From Prevotella sp. UBA7764 (GTDB lineage Bacteria; Bacteroidota; Bacteroidia; Bacteroidales; Bacteroidaceae), in assembly GCA_002481295.1 (NCBI GenBank), contig DLDU01000025.1, positions 1-59,188 on the forward strand: a DNA stretch of 59,188 nucleotides, written 5' to 3'. How positions within the stretch are numbered: the first letter of the stretch is position 1; each line of letters starts with the position of its first letter. The notes beneath the pieces were generated by a model. That model was not told where the DNA came from, did no database searches, and saw nothing but the letters and a program-made list of their open reading frames with translations. The position numbers and the translations under genes were made by a program. Shown here piece by piece: positions 8,113 through 16,961 of the stretch.

Positions 8113-8772
8113 ATGAGACGATACATCTTTTTCATTCTCTCTCTCTTCCTGATGCTTCCCGCTTGTGCGCAGTCGGAGCATTATCAGGAGCGTGTAGCAC
8201 AGTTTGCTGCCATGCGTGACGTCGACAGCACAGACATCGTGATGCTTGGCAACGCTTTGACCGAGTATGCCGGTGACTGGAGTGTGCTGTTGTCCTGGCG
8301 TCATGTGAGCAACCGTGGCATTGCAGGAGATGATGCGGAAGGGATGTATCGTCGCATTGGCTCTGTCTTGAAAGGACGCCCGAAAGCTATCTTTCTGATG
8401 ACGGGCGGACAGGACATCATCGAGGGAAAGACGGTCGACGAGGCTTTTAATGCCAGTGTGGCTTTGATCGCTCATATACGTCGCACGTCTCCCCGCACGA
8501 AGCTGTTTGTCGAGAGCAACTTGCCGATATGGGAGAACAACCAGGAACTGCTCAAAGACAAGATGCAGATGATGGCTCAACTCAATGTGCGCCTCCGTCA
8601 TTATTGCGAAAAAAATCATATCGCATACATCAATCTCTTCCGTAACTTTGTCCGTCGTGGTACCAATGAGATGCGACGCGAACTGACGCAAGACGGTTTC
8701 CTGCTCACACCCTTTGGCTATAAGATGTGGGCGTTTGAGATTAAGAAGTATTTGTATAGCCTCACCCACTAA
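8113..8772 (+). CDS. Secreted SGNH/GDSL-fold protein without the catalytic residues
   Basis: 219 residues with a signal peptide (MRRYIFFILSLFLMLPACAQ; the Cys could be a lipidation site). The SGNH hydrolase blocks are easy to align with Bacteroidetes acylhydrolases but key positions have changed. Block I reads 'IVMLGNALTEYAGDW' where 'LGNSxTE/GDS' is expected (Ser to Ala). Block III reads 'FLMTGGQDII' instead of 'GTND'. Block V reads 'LTQDGFLLTPFGYKMWA' instead of 'DGLHLN' (His to Leu). The fold is intact and no frameshift exists, so it is probably a non-catalytic binding protein rather than an esterase. It is likely co-transcribed with the SLT gene, which hints at a cell-wall or glycan partner. 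Confidence 0.8.
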   Translation: MRRYIFFILSLFLMLPACAQSEHYQERVAQFAAMRDVDSTDIVMLGNALTEYAGDWSVLLSWRHVSNRGIAGDDAEGMYRRIGSVLKGRPKAIFLMTGGQDIIEGKTVDEAFNASVALIAHIRRTSPRTKLFVESNLPIWENNQELLKDKMQMMAQLNVRLRHYCEKNHIAYINLFRNFVRRGTNEMRRELTQDGFLLTPFGYKMWAFEIKKYLYSLTH

Positions 8773-8787
8773 CTCCTAATCAGGTCT

Positions 8788-8827
8788 CAAGCCTCACCCC
8801 CTAACCCCTCTCCAAAGGAGAGGGGAG
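8788..8827 (+). repeat. GC-rich palindromic intergenic repeat, copy 2
   Basis: CAAGCCTCACCCCCTAA followed by the CCCCTCTCC-AAA-GGAGAGGGG hairpin. It starts 16 nt after the SGNH gene stop, in the sense orientation. The remainder of 8828-9131 shows no gene. Confidence 0.85.
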
Positions 8828-9131
8828 TGAAATGTTTCAAGAGTCGATTTGAAAGCGACGTTTCAAAGGCATTTTGGAAATGTGTTTCCTTTTGAAATTG
8901 TTCAGTGGAATATTGCCGTGACTAAATTCTTATTCCTTCATACTCCACAATGATGGGCAGGATATTCTCTAATTCTCAAATTCTTGATAAAAATAGCAAG
9001 TAGTAAGTCTTCAACCTTATTTGCTGAACTATTTTCTTTATATTCGTTTAATAAGATGGCGCGTTAAAAGAAAAAACGTGGCACAGATGTGCTCGTTTGT
9101 GAAAATAGAAAGAAGATATTTTGCTTTTTCT

Positions 9132-9162
9132 TTTGCGATTTCATTCCTTTACCTTATCTTTG
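9132..9162 (+). promoter_or_regulatory. Promoter of glutamine synthetase
   Basis: TTTG (9132-9135), 19-nt spacer, TATCTTTG (9155-9162). It lies 30 nt before the start codon. Confidence 0.8.
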
Positions 9163-9192
9163 CCAGCGATAACCAATAATTAAAAATCGACT

Positions 9193-10701
9193 ATGGAGAA
9201 TAACACACGTGTCTTAATGAATATGAATCCTGTGGTGGCTTATCTGCAAAAGGCACCGAAGGATTTTACGATGGAAGACATCATCAAACTCATCAAGTTC
9301 AAGTCTATTCAGATGGTGAACTTCATGTACCCCGGTGGTGATGGTAAGCTGAAGACGCTAAACTTCGTGATTACCAATGAGGCATATCTGCGCACGATCC
9401 TTAGTTGCGGTGAGCGTGTCGACGGCTCTTCGCTGTTCGACTTTATCCAGGCTTCGAGCAGTGACTTGTATGTGATGCCGCGTTTCTCTACCGCTTTCAT
9501 CGATCCTTTTGCCGAGATTCCTACACTTTGCATGCTCTGCTCGTTCTTCGACAAGGACGGTAATCCGCTGGAGAGTGCACCGGAGTATACGCTGCGCAAG
9601 GCCATCACCACGCTGCGTGACCGCCAGGGACTGGACTTCTGGGCGATGGGGGAACTGGAATACTACGTCATCAAGCCTTCGGTAGACTCTTTTCCCGCAC
9701 AAGAGCAACACGGCTACCACGAGAGTGCCCCTTATGCCAAGGGCGGTAACTTCCGCACGCGTTGCATGATGCTTGTCGCACAGTCCGGCGGTATTATCAA
9801 GTACGGACACAGTGAGGTGGGTAACTTCACGAAGAACGGACTTACCTATGAGCAGAACGAGATCGAGTTTCTGCCAGTTCCTGCTGAGCAGGCTGCCGAT
9901 GAGTTGCTGATTGCCAAGTGGATCATCCGCAATGTAGGCTACCGCGAGGGTTATGACGTGACCTTTGCGCCGAAGATCACGACAGGAGAGGCTGGCAGCG
10001 GACTTCACTTCCATATACAGTTGCGGAAGGAAGATAAGAACGTGCTCGTGGAGAACGGGAAGCTGAGCGACACGGCACGCAAGGCGATCGCTGGCCTGCT
10101 CGACGTGGCTCCGGCGCTGACTGCCTTTGGCAACAAGAATCCTACGTCGTATTTCCGTCTCGTTCCGCATCAGGAGGCACCGACGAATGTATGCTGGGGC
10201 GACCGCAACCGCTCGGTGCTCGTACGTGTGCCACTCGGCTGGACTTCCGGTGTGGATATGTGTCATAAAGCCAATCCCGAAGAGCCCGAACGCAACTATG
10301 ACACAAGCGGCAAGCAGACCTTTGAGATCCGGTCTGCCGATGGCTCTGCTGATCCTTACCAGATGCTCGCAGGCATCTGCGTAGGACTGCTTCATGGACT
10401 GGAGATGCCAAATGCTTTAGAGATGGCGGACCGCACCTATGTGGCTGTGAATATCCACGACAAGGCCAATGAGCATAAACTCGCAGAATTGAAGTCTTTG
10501 CCCGACAGCTGTGCGGCTTCCGCCGACTGTCTGGAACAGCAGCGTACGGTCTTTGAGCAATACGGCATTTTCTCCAAGGCTATGATTGACGGCGTCATCG
10601 CGCAGCTCAGAAGTTTCAACGACCGCACCCTCCGTCACGACGTAGCCCTGCATCCTGAAGAAATCGCCAAACTCGTTGGCCGATACTTCCATTGTGGGTG
10701 A
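9193..10701 (+). CDS. glnA: Glutamine synthetase, type I-like
   Basis: The 502-residue enzyme makes glutamine from glutamate, ammonia and ATP. The N-terminal beta-grasp (about 30-110) contains 'VDGSSLFDFIQASSSDLYV'. The catalytic barrel shows 'ELEYYVI' (first metal-binding Glu), 'YEQNEIEFLP', 'ITTGEAGSGLHFHIQL' (normally 'P..g..GsGmH.H.Sl'), 'NPTSYFRLVPHQEAPTNVCWG' and 'FEIRSADGSADPYQMLAGI'. The length and the presence of these blocks fit a GS-I-type enzyme of Bacteroidetes rather than the 700-residue GS-III. I do not see the classical adenylylation loop sequence with confidence. It is monocistronic between its own promoter and a hairpin. Confidence 0.88.
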   Translation: MENNTRVLMNMNPVVAYLQKAPKDFTMEDIIKLIKFKSIQMVNFMYPGGDGKLKTLNFVITNEAYLRTILSCGERVDGSSLFDFIQASSSDLYVMPRFSTAFIDPFAEIPTLCMLCSFFDKDGNPLESAPEYTLRKAITTLRDRQGLDFWAMGELEYYVIKPSVDSFPAQEQHGYHESAPYAKGGNFRTRCMMLVAQSGGIIKYGHSEVGNFTKNGLTYEQNEIEFLPVPAEQAADELLIAKWIIRNVGYREGYDVTFAPKITTGEAGSGLHFHIQLRKEDKNVLVENGKLSDTARKAIAGLLDVAPALTAFGNKNPTSYFRLVPHQEAPTNVCWGDRNRSVLVRVPLGWTSGVDMCHKANPEEPERNYDTSGKQTFEIRSADGSADPYQMLAGICVGLLHGLEMPNALEMADRTYVAVNIHDKANEHKLAELKSLPDSCAASADCLEQQRTVFEQYGIFSKAMIDGVIAQLRSFNDRTLRHDVALHPEEIAKLVGRYFHCG

Positions 10702-10719
10702 TGCCTCTTTCGTGATATT

Positions 10720-10742
10720 AGAGCGGTCGTAGGGACCGCTCT
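10720..10742 (+). terminator. Hairpin after glnA
   Basis: A 9-bp stem AGAGCGGTC / GACCGCTCT with a 5-nt loop, 19 nt after the stop. It lacks a T-run, so termination is inferred from position. Confidence 0.6.
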
Positions 10743-10844
10743 GATGTCATTGTGAGTAGAGGCGGAGAAGATCTTGCACTATCTTTTAATAAGATAGGCT
10801 GCACTCGGAAATGAAAAATAAAATTCCATTTCATTCCATTTTAT

Positions 10845-10875
10845 TTTGTCATTCCACTCGTTTGCACTATCTTTG
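10845..10875 (+). promoter_or_regulatory. Promoter of murF-alr
   Basis: TTTG (10845-10848), 19-nt spacer, TATCTTTG (10868-10875), 21 nt before the ATG. Confidence 0.8.
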
Positions 10876-10896
10876 CAGTAGATAAAAGCAATTGCA

Positions 10897-13377
10897 ATGA
10901 CTTATACTATTGAAAAAGTAACTACACTCATCGGCGCACGCCGCTATGGTAGTGCGGATGCCAACGTCGGCTTTCTCCTGACAGACAGCCGTTCGCTTTG
11001 TTTTCCCGAGGAGACCTTGTTCTTCGCCCTTAAGTCAACACGTAACGATGGACATAACTACATCCCAGAGCTCTACCGCCGTGGTGTCCGCAACTTTGTG
11101 GTCACCGACGTACCTGCCGGTTATGCCGTTGATTATCCCGATGCCAACTTCTTGAAAGTCGTCAACACGCTCGAAGCCCTGCAGCGGCTCGCTGAACGCC
11201 ATCGCGACGAGTTCAACATCCCTATCATCGGTATCACGGGCAGCAACGGCAAGACCATGGTCAAGGAGTGGCTGTATCAGTTGCTCTCACCCCAGCTCTA
11301 TGTGACTCGCAGTCCGCGTAGCTATAACTCTCAGATCGGTGTGCCCCTCTCGGTGTGGCTCATGGACGACAACACCCAGGTGGGTATCTTCGAGGCGGGT
11401 ATCAGTCAGCCCGGTGAGATGCTGGCGCTGCGTGACATCATCCAGCCGACGATTGCCGTGCTGACGAATCTTGGTGATGCTCATCAGGAGAACTTCTCGT
11501 CGATGGAGGAGAAGTGCCGTGAGAAACTCATCCTTTTCCACGATGCACAGACCGTCGTGTACAACGAGGATGATGCTATTATTAATAAGGTGGCAGGCGA
11601 GTTCAACTACCAGGGCGAGCGCTTGTGCTGGTCGTTGAAGGACAGCAAGGCACCGATGTATGTCAAGAAGATCGAGAAGGAAGACGCTTCTTCCACGATT
11701 CATTATATATATAAGGGTGGTAAGGAAAACCGCTATACCATTCCGTTCATCGACGATGCGTCGATCACCAACTCCATCATCTGCGCCGCTGTGGCCCTGC
11801 ATGTGGGCATATCCGCAGAGCAGCTTGCCGAACGTATGGAGCAGTTGGAGCCGATTGCCATGCGTCTGGAGGTGAAGGAAGGCCGCCACGGCTGTACACT
11901 GATCAACGACTCGTACAACTCGGATATCAACTCGCTCGACATCGCGCTTGACTTCATGAATCGCCGTCCCGACCATAAAGGCCGCCGTCGTACGCTCATC
12001 CTCAGCGACATCTTCCAGAGCGGGGAGGAGCCAGCTGAACTCTATCACGAGGTCAGCGACCTGGCCCGCAAGCGCGGCGTGGTGAAGTTCATCGGTATCG
12101 GTAAGGTTATCAGTGAGTATGCCGACGAAATACAGATCGCGGAGAAGTTCTTCTTCGAGAGTGTCGGCGCCTTTATTCATAGCGAGGTCTTCAAGAGCCT
12201 GCGCGACGAGGTCATCCTGCTCAAGGGCGCGCGTAGCTTCGGCTTCGACCAGATCACAGAGTTGCTTGTACAGAAAGTGCATGAGACCGTGCTGGAAGTG
12301 AACCTTGGTGCTGTGGTGAAGAACCTCAACTACTACCGCTCGTTTATGAAGCCCGAGACCAAACTCGTGTGCATGATCAAGGCAGACGCCTACGGTGCCG
12401 GTAGTGTGGAGGTGGCCAAGACACTGCAAGACCATCGTGTCGACTATCTCGCCGTGGCTGTCGCTGACGAGGGTGCCATGCTCCGTGGCAATGGCATCAC
12501 GAGCAACATCATGATCATGAACCCCGAGATGAGTGCCTTCAAGACGATGTTTGACTATGATTTGGAGCCGGAAGTATACTCCTTCCGCCTGCTCGATGCT
12601 TTGGTTAAGGCTGCGGAGAAAGAAGGCATCACGGGCTATCCCGTACATATCAAGCTCGACACAGGTATGCATCGCCTTGGTTTCGATCCGGAGAAAGACA
12701 TGGACGAACTTATTGACAGACTGAAACATCAGAACGCCATCATCCCGCGTTCGGTCTTCTCACACTTTGTCGGTTCCGATGACAACTCATTCGACGACTT
12801 CTCTGCCCATCAGTTCCAACTCTTCGATGAGGGTAGCAAGAAACTGCAGGCAGCCTTTGACCATAAGATACTTCGCCATATCGACAACTCAGCCGGCATC
12901 GAGCACTTCCCCGAGCGTCAGTTGGACATGTGCCGTCTGGGTCTCGGACTCTATGGCATCAACAGCCGCAACAATCAGATCATCAACAACGTGTCGACGC
13001 TGAAGACGACGATCCTGCAACTGCGCCACGTGCCTGCCGGTGACACTGTGGGCTACAGCCGCAAGGGTAAGATCGATCATGACAGCGTCATCGCCGCCAT
13101 ACCTATCGGCTATGCCGACGGACTGAACCGCCATCTCGGCAACCGCCACTGCTACTGCCTTGTCAACGGCAAAAAGGCAGAGTATGTCGGCAATATCTGC
13201 ATGGACGTGGCTATGATCGATGTCACGGGTATCGACTGCAAGGAAGGCGACTCGGTGGAGATCTTCGGCGACCATCTGCCCGTGACGGTGCTCAGCGATG
13301 CCCTTGATACCATCCCTTACGAGGTGCTCACCGGTATCAGCAACCGTGTCAAGCGCGTATATTATCAGGACGACTAA
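10897..13377 (+). CDS. MurF-alanine racemase fusion
   Basis: The 826-residue bifunctional protein is typical of Bacteroidetes. Residues 1 to about 460 are MurF, which adds D-Ala-D-Ala to the UDP-MurNAc-tripeptide: the ATP loop 'GITGSNGKTMVKEW' (TGSNGKT 114-120), 'NSQIGVPLSVW', 'EAGISQPGEM' and 'LINDSYNSDINSLDIAL'. Residues from about 465 are a PLP alanine racemase: 'VCMIKADAYGAGS' with Lys495 as the Schiff-base residue, 'HIKLDTGMHRLGF', 'YGINS', 'VGYSRKG' and 'AIPIGYADGLNRHLGN', 'GNICMDVAMIDV'. The fusion couples D-alanine supply with the last cytoplasmic stem-peptide step. All expected motifs are intact. Confidence 0.93.
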   Translation: MTYTIEKVTTLIGARRYGSADANVGFLLTDSRSLCFPEETLFFALKSTRNDGHNYIPELYRRGVRNFVVTDVPAGYAVDYPDANFLKVVNTLEALQRLAERHRDEFNIPIIGITGSNGKTMVKEWLYQLLSPQLYVTRSPRSYNSQIGVPLSVWLMDDNTQVGIFEAGISQPGEMLALRDIIQPTIAVLTNLGDAHQENFSSMEEKCREKLILFHDAQTVVYNEDDAIINKVAGEFNYQGERLCWSLKDSKAPMYVKKIEKEDASSTIHYIYKGGKENRYTIPFIDDASITNSIICAAVALHVGISAEQLAERMEQLEPIAMRLEVKEGRHGCTLINDSYNSDINSLDIALDFMNRRPDHKGRRRTLILSDIFQSGEEPAELYHEVSDLARKRGVVKFIGIGKVISEYADEIQIAEKFFFESVGAFIHSEVFKSLRDEVILLKGARSFGFDQITELLVQKVHETVLEVNLGAVVKNLNYYRSFMKPETKLVCMIKADAYGAGSVEVAKTLQDHRVDYLAVAVADEGAMLRGNGITSNIMIMNPEMSAFKTMFDYDLEPEVYSFRLLDALVKAAEKEGITGYPVHIKLDTGMHRLGFDPEKDMDELIDRLKHQNAIIPRSVFSHFVGSDDNSFDDFSAHQFQLFDEGSKKLQAAFDHKILRHIDNSAGIEHFPERQLDMCRLGLGLYGINSRNNQIINNVSTLKTTILQLRHVPAGDTVGYSRKGKIDHDSVIAAIPIGYADGLNRHLGNRHCYCLVNGKKAEYVGNICMDVAMIDVTGIDCKEGDSVEIFGDHLPVTVLSDALDTIPYEVLTGISNRVKRVYYQDD

Positions 13378-13461
13378 AGGGTTTGAACAACTAAATCCCG
13401 GAAAAAAGAATGAGAGAAACAGACGACGCAATGATTCCGCCGTCTCTTGAAATAACAACAG

Positions 13462-13495
13462 AGAGGCTGCAATGACGAGTTGTAGCCTCTTTTTA
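13462..13495 (+). terminator. Intrinsic terminator after murF-alr
   Basis: AGAGGCTGCAA / TTGTAGCCTCT stem (one G-U) with a 7-nt loop and a trailing TTTTT. Confidence 0.8.
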
Positions 13496-13554
13496 TATCA
13501 ACGTTTTCTCTGTCAATGTCCTTTCTGTCAACAGTTATATATCAACGTTTACTT

Positions 13555-14529
13555 ATGCAGAATCGTCGAAAAGGACGTCTCGTACTTTGGATCGTCCTTG
13601 GCATTCTTGTCTTGCTGACGGTCGTGTTGGGAGGCGCGAACTGGTATATGCTCGATTATGCTCTGCGCCCATCTTTCAACAAGGGACGGCACGAGGCCTA
13701 TATCTGGAAGCGTATACAGCACAGCTATCCGTTGTTGCGTCCGTGGACCGATAGCCTGCGGGCTAACCACTGCCTTCACGATACTGTCATCGTCAATGCC
13801 CGTGGCGACAGTTTGCATGGTGTCTATCTCTTTGCGCCACGTCGGAGCAGCAAGGTAGCCGTGGTCGTCCATGGCTATACCAATTGCGCGATCTATATGC
13901 TGCCTTGGGCCAAGGTCTATCAAGAGATGAACTACAATGTCCTCCTGCCGGAGCTCTACGGCAACGGTCGCAGCACAGGCGATCACCAGCAGATGGGCTG
14001 GCACGACCGCCTGGATGTGCTCCAGTGGATAAGCATTGCCAACAAGTGCTTTGGTCTGAGCGACCGACAGTCGCGCATGGTCGTGCATGGCATCTCCATG
14101 GGTGCGGCGACGACGATGTGCGTCTCCGGCGAGCAGACACCTGCATACGTGAAAGCGTTTGTGGAAGATTGCGGTTACACCAGTGTGTGGGACGAGTTCG
14201 GCAGTGAGCTGCGCGATCAGTTCGGCTTGCCGCCTTTCCCGATCCTCTATACCGCTTCCGCCCTCTGCCGTCTGCGCTATGGCTGGTCGTTTGGCGAGGC
14301 TTCACCGTTGAGAATGGTGGCACACTGCCATAAGCCGATGCTGTTTATCCACGGTACAAAGGATGATTTCGTACCGACGTGGATGGTGGAGCCGCTCTAC
14401 AAGGCCAAGCCACAGCCTAAGGAGAAGTGGCTCGCAAAGGAATCCGCCCATGCCCACAGCCTCCATGATCATCCGCAAGCCTATCGTCGTGTGGTGAGGC
14501 AGTTTGTGGAACGCTATGTAGAACCATGA
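13555..14529 (+). CDS. Membrane-anchored alpha/beta hydrolase
   Basis: I chose the ATG at 13555 (MQNRRKGRLVLW) because it places the basic residues directly before the transmembrane segment (about 8-28); the ATG at 13516 would prepend 13 residues without support. The periplasmic part is an alpha/beta hydrolase: oxyanion region 'VVVHGYTNCA', 'YGNGRSTG', the nucleophile elbow 'VHGISMGAATTM' (GxSxG), the Asp in 'FIHGTKDDFVP' and the His in 'ESAHAHSLHDHP'. The triad is therefore complete. This resembles Bacteroidetes proteins of the 'alpha/beta hydrolase' BAAT/PGAP-like class of unknown substrate. It is followed 34 nt later by a small lipoprotein gene. Confidence 0.82.
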   Translation: MQNRRKGRLVLWIVLGILVLLTVVLGGANWYMLDYALRPSFNKGRHEAYIWKRIQHSYPLLRPWTDSLRANHCLHDTVIVNARGDSLHGVYLFAPRRSSKVAVVVHGYTNCAIYMLPWAKVYQEMNYNVLLPELYGNGRSTGDHQQMGWHDRLDVLQWISIANKCFGLSDRQSRMVVHGISMGAATTMCVSGEQTPAYVKAFVEDCGYTSVWDEFGSELRDQFGLPPFPILYTASALCRLRYGWSFGEASPLRMVAHCHKPMLFIHGTKDDFVPTWMVEPLYKAKPQPKEKWLAKESAHAHSLHDHPQAYRRVVRQFVERYVEP

Positions 14530-14563
14530 CACATTATTACATATATAGGAAATTTTTATCGTT

Positions 14564-14977
14564 ATGAAGAAATATATCTTAGCAATCATAGTCTTGGCGA
14601 GTTGTTTCGCTTGTCAGCCAACCGAGGACGAGAAGGCGGCGCCACTGATGAAAAAGATAGAGACGCTCTATCACGATGGACAGTATCAGGCTGCGCTCAA
14701 CGCCATCACCCGGCTGCGCGCCCAGCATCCTCGGGCCATCAAGAGCCGTCAGCGGGCATTGGTCATCTGGCAAGATGCCAGTCTGAAGATGACGCAACAG
14801 GACATCGGACGCACTGATTCCGCCCTGCAAGCCACTATTCAGCAGATGAAAAGCGAGCGCAGTCTGCTTCGTCACAACCAGCTGCGTGTCAAGCGCGACT
14901 CTCTGCAGGTACGCTATGATGCACTTTGTGGTACGGTCAGAATCATTCATGCACGACAGAAACAAAACAAGCAATAA
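14564..14977 (+). CDS. Small lipoprotein with a TPR-like/coiled-coil region
   Basis: 137 residues with a lipoprotein signal: MKKYILAIIVLASCFACQPT, probable lipidated Cys in 'FAC'. The mature part has one TPR-like pair of helices ('LYHDGQYQAALNAITRLRAQ', then 'HPRAIKSRQRALVIWQDASL') and a C-terminal coiled coil rich in Gln, Arg and Lys. No enzyme motif is present. I do not recognise a named family. It is the last gene before a structured intergenic region and the sppA promoter, and may be co-transcribed with the hydrolase upstream. Confidence 0.7.
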   Translation: MKKYILAIIVLASCFACQPTEDEKAAPLMKKIETLYHDGQYQAALNAITRLRAQHPRAIKSRQRALVIWQDASLKMTQQDIGRTDSALQATIQQMKSERSLLRHNQLRVKRDSLQVRYDALCGTVRIIHARQKQNKQ

Positions 14978-14982
14978 CGGTC

Positions 14983-15071
14983 GGCTTGACTGATCCGAGA
15001 GATAGATGATAGAGTGCGGAAGCCATTTCTGTGCTCTTCATATCTGTTATCATCGTGTTGCAGTCAAGTCC
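14983..15071 (+). other. Long-range inverted repeat between lipoprotein gene and sppA promoter
   Basis: GGCTTGACTG at 14983 pairs with CAGTCAAGTCC at 15061, and inside it GATGATA (15005) pairs with TATCATC (15048). The result is a two-tier stem of about 90 nt. It could be a terminator of the upstream transcript or a small RNA; no T-run follows. Confidence 0.4.
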
Positions 15072-15097
15072 AACGTAGCGTATTCATAAAGCAAAAG

Positions 15098-15129
15098 TTT
15101 GCTTATGTGATTTTTTTTTCGTAAGTTTG
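15098..15129 (+). promoter_or_regulatory. Promoter of the sppA operon
   Basis: TTTG (15098-15101), 20-nt spacer, TAAGTTTG (15122-15129), 57 nt before the start codon of sppA. Confidence 0.78.
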
Positions 15130-15186
15130 CAGAAACGTTGAAACCATTAACTTTATTGTTTCTAATCATCCAACAATATCAAGTGT

Positions 15187-16956
15187 ATGAAAGAATTCTT
15201 TAAGATGACCGGTGCGACTGTTGTCGGCCTTTTCGTTTTCACCATCGTAGCGTTCTTGATCGCTATGATGACGCTGTCGGGGATGATGGCGGCATCAGAG
15301 GCTACACCGAGCGTGCAGAAGAACAGTGTTCTCGTGCTGAAACTTGATGGCAGCTTGTCAGATCATGGTACCACTTCGCTTCGCGACGAACTGCAGGGCA
15401 ACACCAGTCAGACTTTGGAAGATATGCTCACGGCAATCAAGCAGGCAAAGACCAACGACAAGGTAGCCGGCATCTATCTTGAGGGCGGCAGCTTCGGTGC
15501 TGATCCGGCTCAGGTAGAAGAGATCTACGATGCCTTGCAGGATTACAAGATCTCGGGAAAGTGGCTGGTGGCATACGCTGACAGCTATAATGCCTTTACC
15601 TATTATCTTGCCAGTGCTGCCGATAAAATCTATCTCAATCCTCAGGGTGTTGTTGATTGGCACGGCCTTGGCGGAAAGATGATGTATTTCAAACCCTTGC
15701 TGGATAAGATTGGAATCAAATTCAATGTATTCAAGTGCGGTAAGTATAAGAGTGCCACTGAGCCGTTGATCAACGACCACATGAGTGACGAAGCCCGTGC
15801 CCAGACCACACGGTTCATTCAAGGTACATGGGATAAGATCGTAGCTACGGTGAGCAAGAACCGCAAGATCAGCGCAGACACACTCAACGCATACGCTGAC
15901 CGGTACATCGGCGTAGAGGATGCGAAGAACTTTCAGAAATATCATCTCGTCGACGGATTGCTCTATGCAGACCAAATGAAGGCCAATATCAAGAAGCGCT
16001 TGGGACTGGACAACGATGACATGATCTCACAGGTGTCAGCCAGCGACCTGGCTTCCACGGTCAAAGAAAGTAAAGGCGACGAGATCGCCGTGTACTATGC
16101 CGAGGGAGAAATTGTTGACGAGGCTTCGCCGCAGTCGATGTTCAACAGTGGCAGCATGATTGTTGGTAAGGACATGGCCGATGATCTCAATGGCTTAGCC
16201 GACGATGACGGTGTGAAGGCTGTCGTCATCCGCGTGAATTCTCCCGGTGGCTCAGCTTATGCATCCGAACAGATTTGGCACGCCATCAAGGATTTGGCCA
16301 AGCGTAAGCCGGTCGTCGTGTCGATGGGCGGCTATGCCGCTTCGGGCGGTTACTACATCAGTGCGCCTGCCGACTATATTGTCGCTGAGCCCACCACGCT
16401 GACGGGCAGCATCGGCATCTATGGCGTGAGCATCGACCGCTCCAAGCTGCTGACAGGCAAGTTAGGTATTAATGCTGATTATGTACAGACCAACCGCAAT
16501 AGCACGATGGGCGACGACATGGCACCCATGACGACGGAGCAACTGTCACTCATGCAGGCCTCGGTCAATCGTGGCTACCGTCTCTTCAAGTCCCGTGTGG
16601 CTGATGGCCGTGCCATGACGATGGACCGTGTGGAACAGCTGGCTCAGGGCCATGTCTACTTAGGTATGGATGCAAAGAAGCTGAAACTTGTCGATGCATT
16701 AGGCGGACTGGATGTTGCAGTGGCGAAAGCTGCGAAGCTGGCTTCGCTCTCGGACTGGCATACCGCTTCTTATCCAGGAGCTGAGGATATGTTAGACCAG
16801 ATGATGGATCTGTTCAGCAGTTCCACTGGCTCTTATCTCGACGGTCAGCTGCGCGCTGTGTTGGGCGATGACTATGGTGCCTACATGATGATGCGTAGGG
16901 CAACTTCGATGAGCCGCTTGCAGGCACGGCTGCCTTATGAGTTGATAATCAAATAA
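15187..16956 (+). CDS. sppA: Signal peptide peptidase SppA, long (67K) type
   Basis: The 589-residue membrane-anchored serine protease degrades cleaved signal peptides and other membrane-proximal peptides. It has an N-terminal transmembrane segment (about 10-35) and the tandem ClpP-like halves of long SppA. The first half carries 'GKYKSATEPL' (186-195), which supplies the general-base lysine. The second half carries 'VNSPGGSAYASEQIW', with Ser356 as nucleophile, and 'AASGGYYISAPADYIVAEPTTLTGSIGIYG'-type strands. It starts the cluster sppA, lpxK, pnp; lpxK begins 5 nt after its stop. Confidence 0.92.
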   Translation: MKEFFKMTGATVVGLFVFTIVAFLIAMMTLSGMMAASEATPSVQKNSVLVLKLDGSLSDHGTTSLRDELQGNTSQTLEDMLTAIKQAKTNDKVAGIYLEGGSFGADPAQVEEIYDALQDYKISGKWLVAYADSYNAFTYYLASAADKIYLNPQGVVDWHGLGGKMMYFKPLLDKIGIKFNVFKCGKYKSATEPLINDHMSDEARAQTTRFIQGTWDKIVATVSKNRKISADTLNAYADRYIGVEDAKNFQKYHLVDGLLYADQMKANIKKRLGLDNDDMISQVSASDLASTVKESKGDEIAVYYAEGEIVDEASPQSMFNSGSMIVGKDMADDLNGLADDDGVKAVVIRVNSPGGSAYASEQIWHAIKDLAKRKPVVVSMGGYAASGGYYISAPADYIVAEPTTLTGSIGIYGVSIDRSKLLTGKLGINADYVQTNRNSTMGDDMAPMTTEQLSLMQASVNRGYRLFKSRVADGRAMTMDRVEQLAQGHVYLGMDAKKLKLVDALGGLDVAVAKAAKLASLSDWHTASYPGAEDMLDQMMDLFSSSTGSYLDGQLRAVLGDDYGAYMMMRRATSMSRLQARLPYELIIK

Positions 16957-16961
16957 TAATC

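Noticed and set aside
11287..12729. 480-codon open frame antisense to murF-alr
   Set aside because: The sense frame carries all MurF and Alr motifs; the antisense frame has no motif and arises from codon bias.
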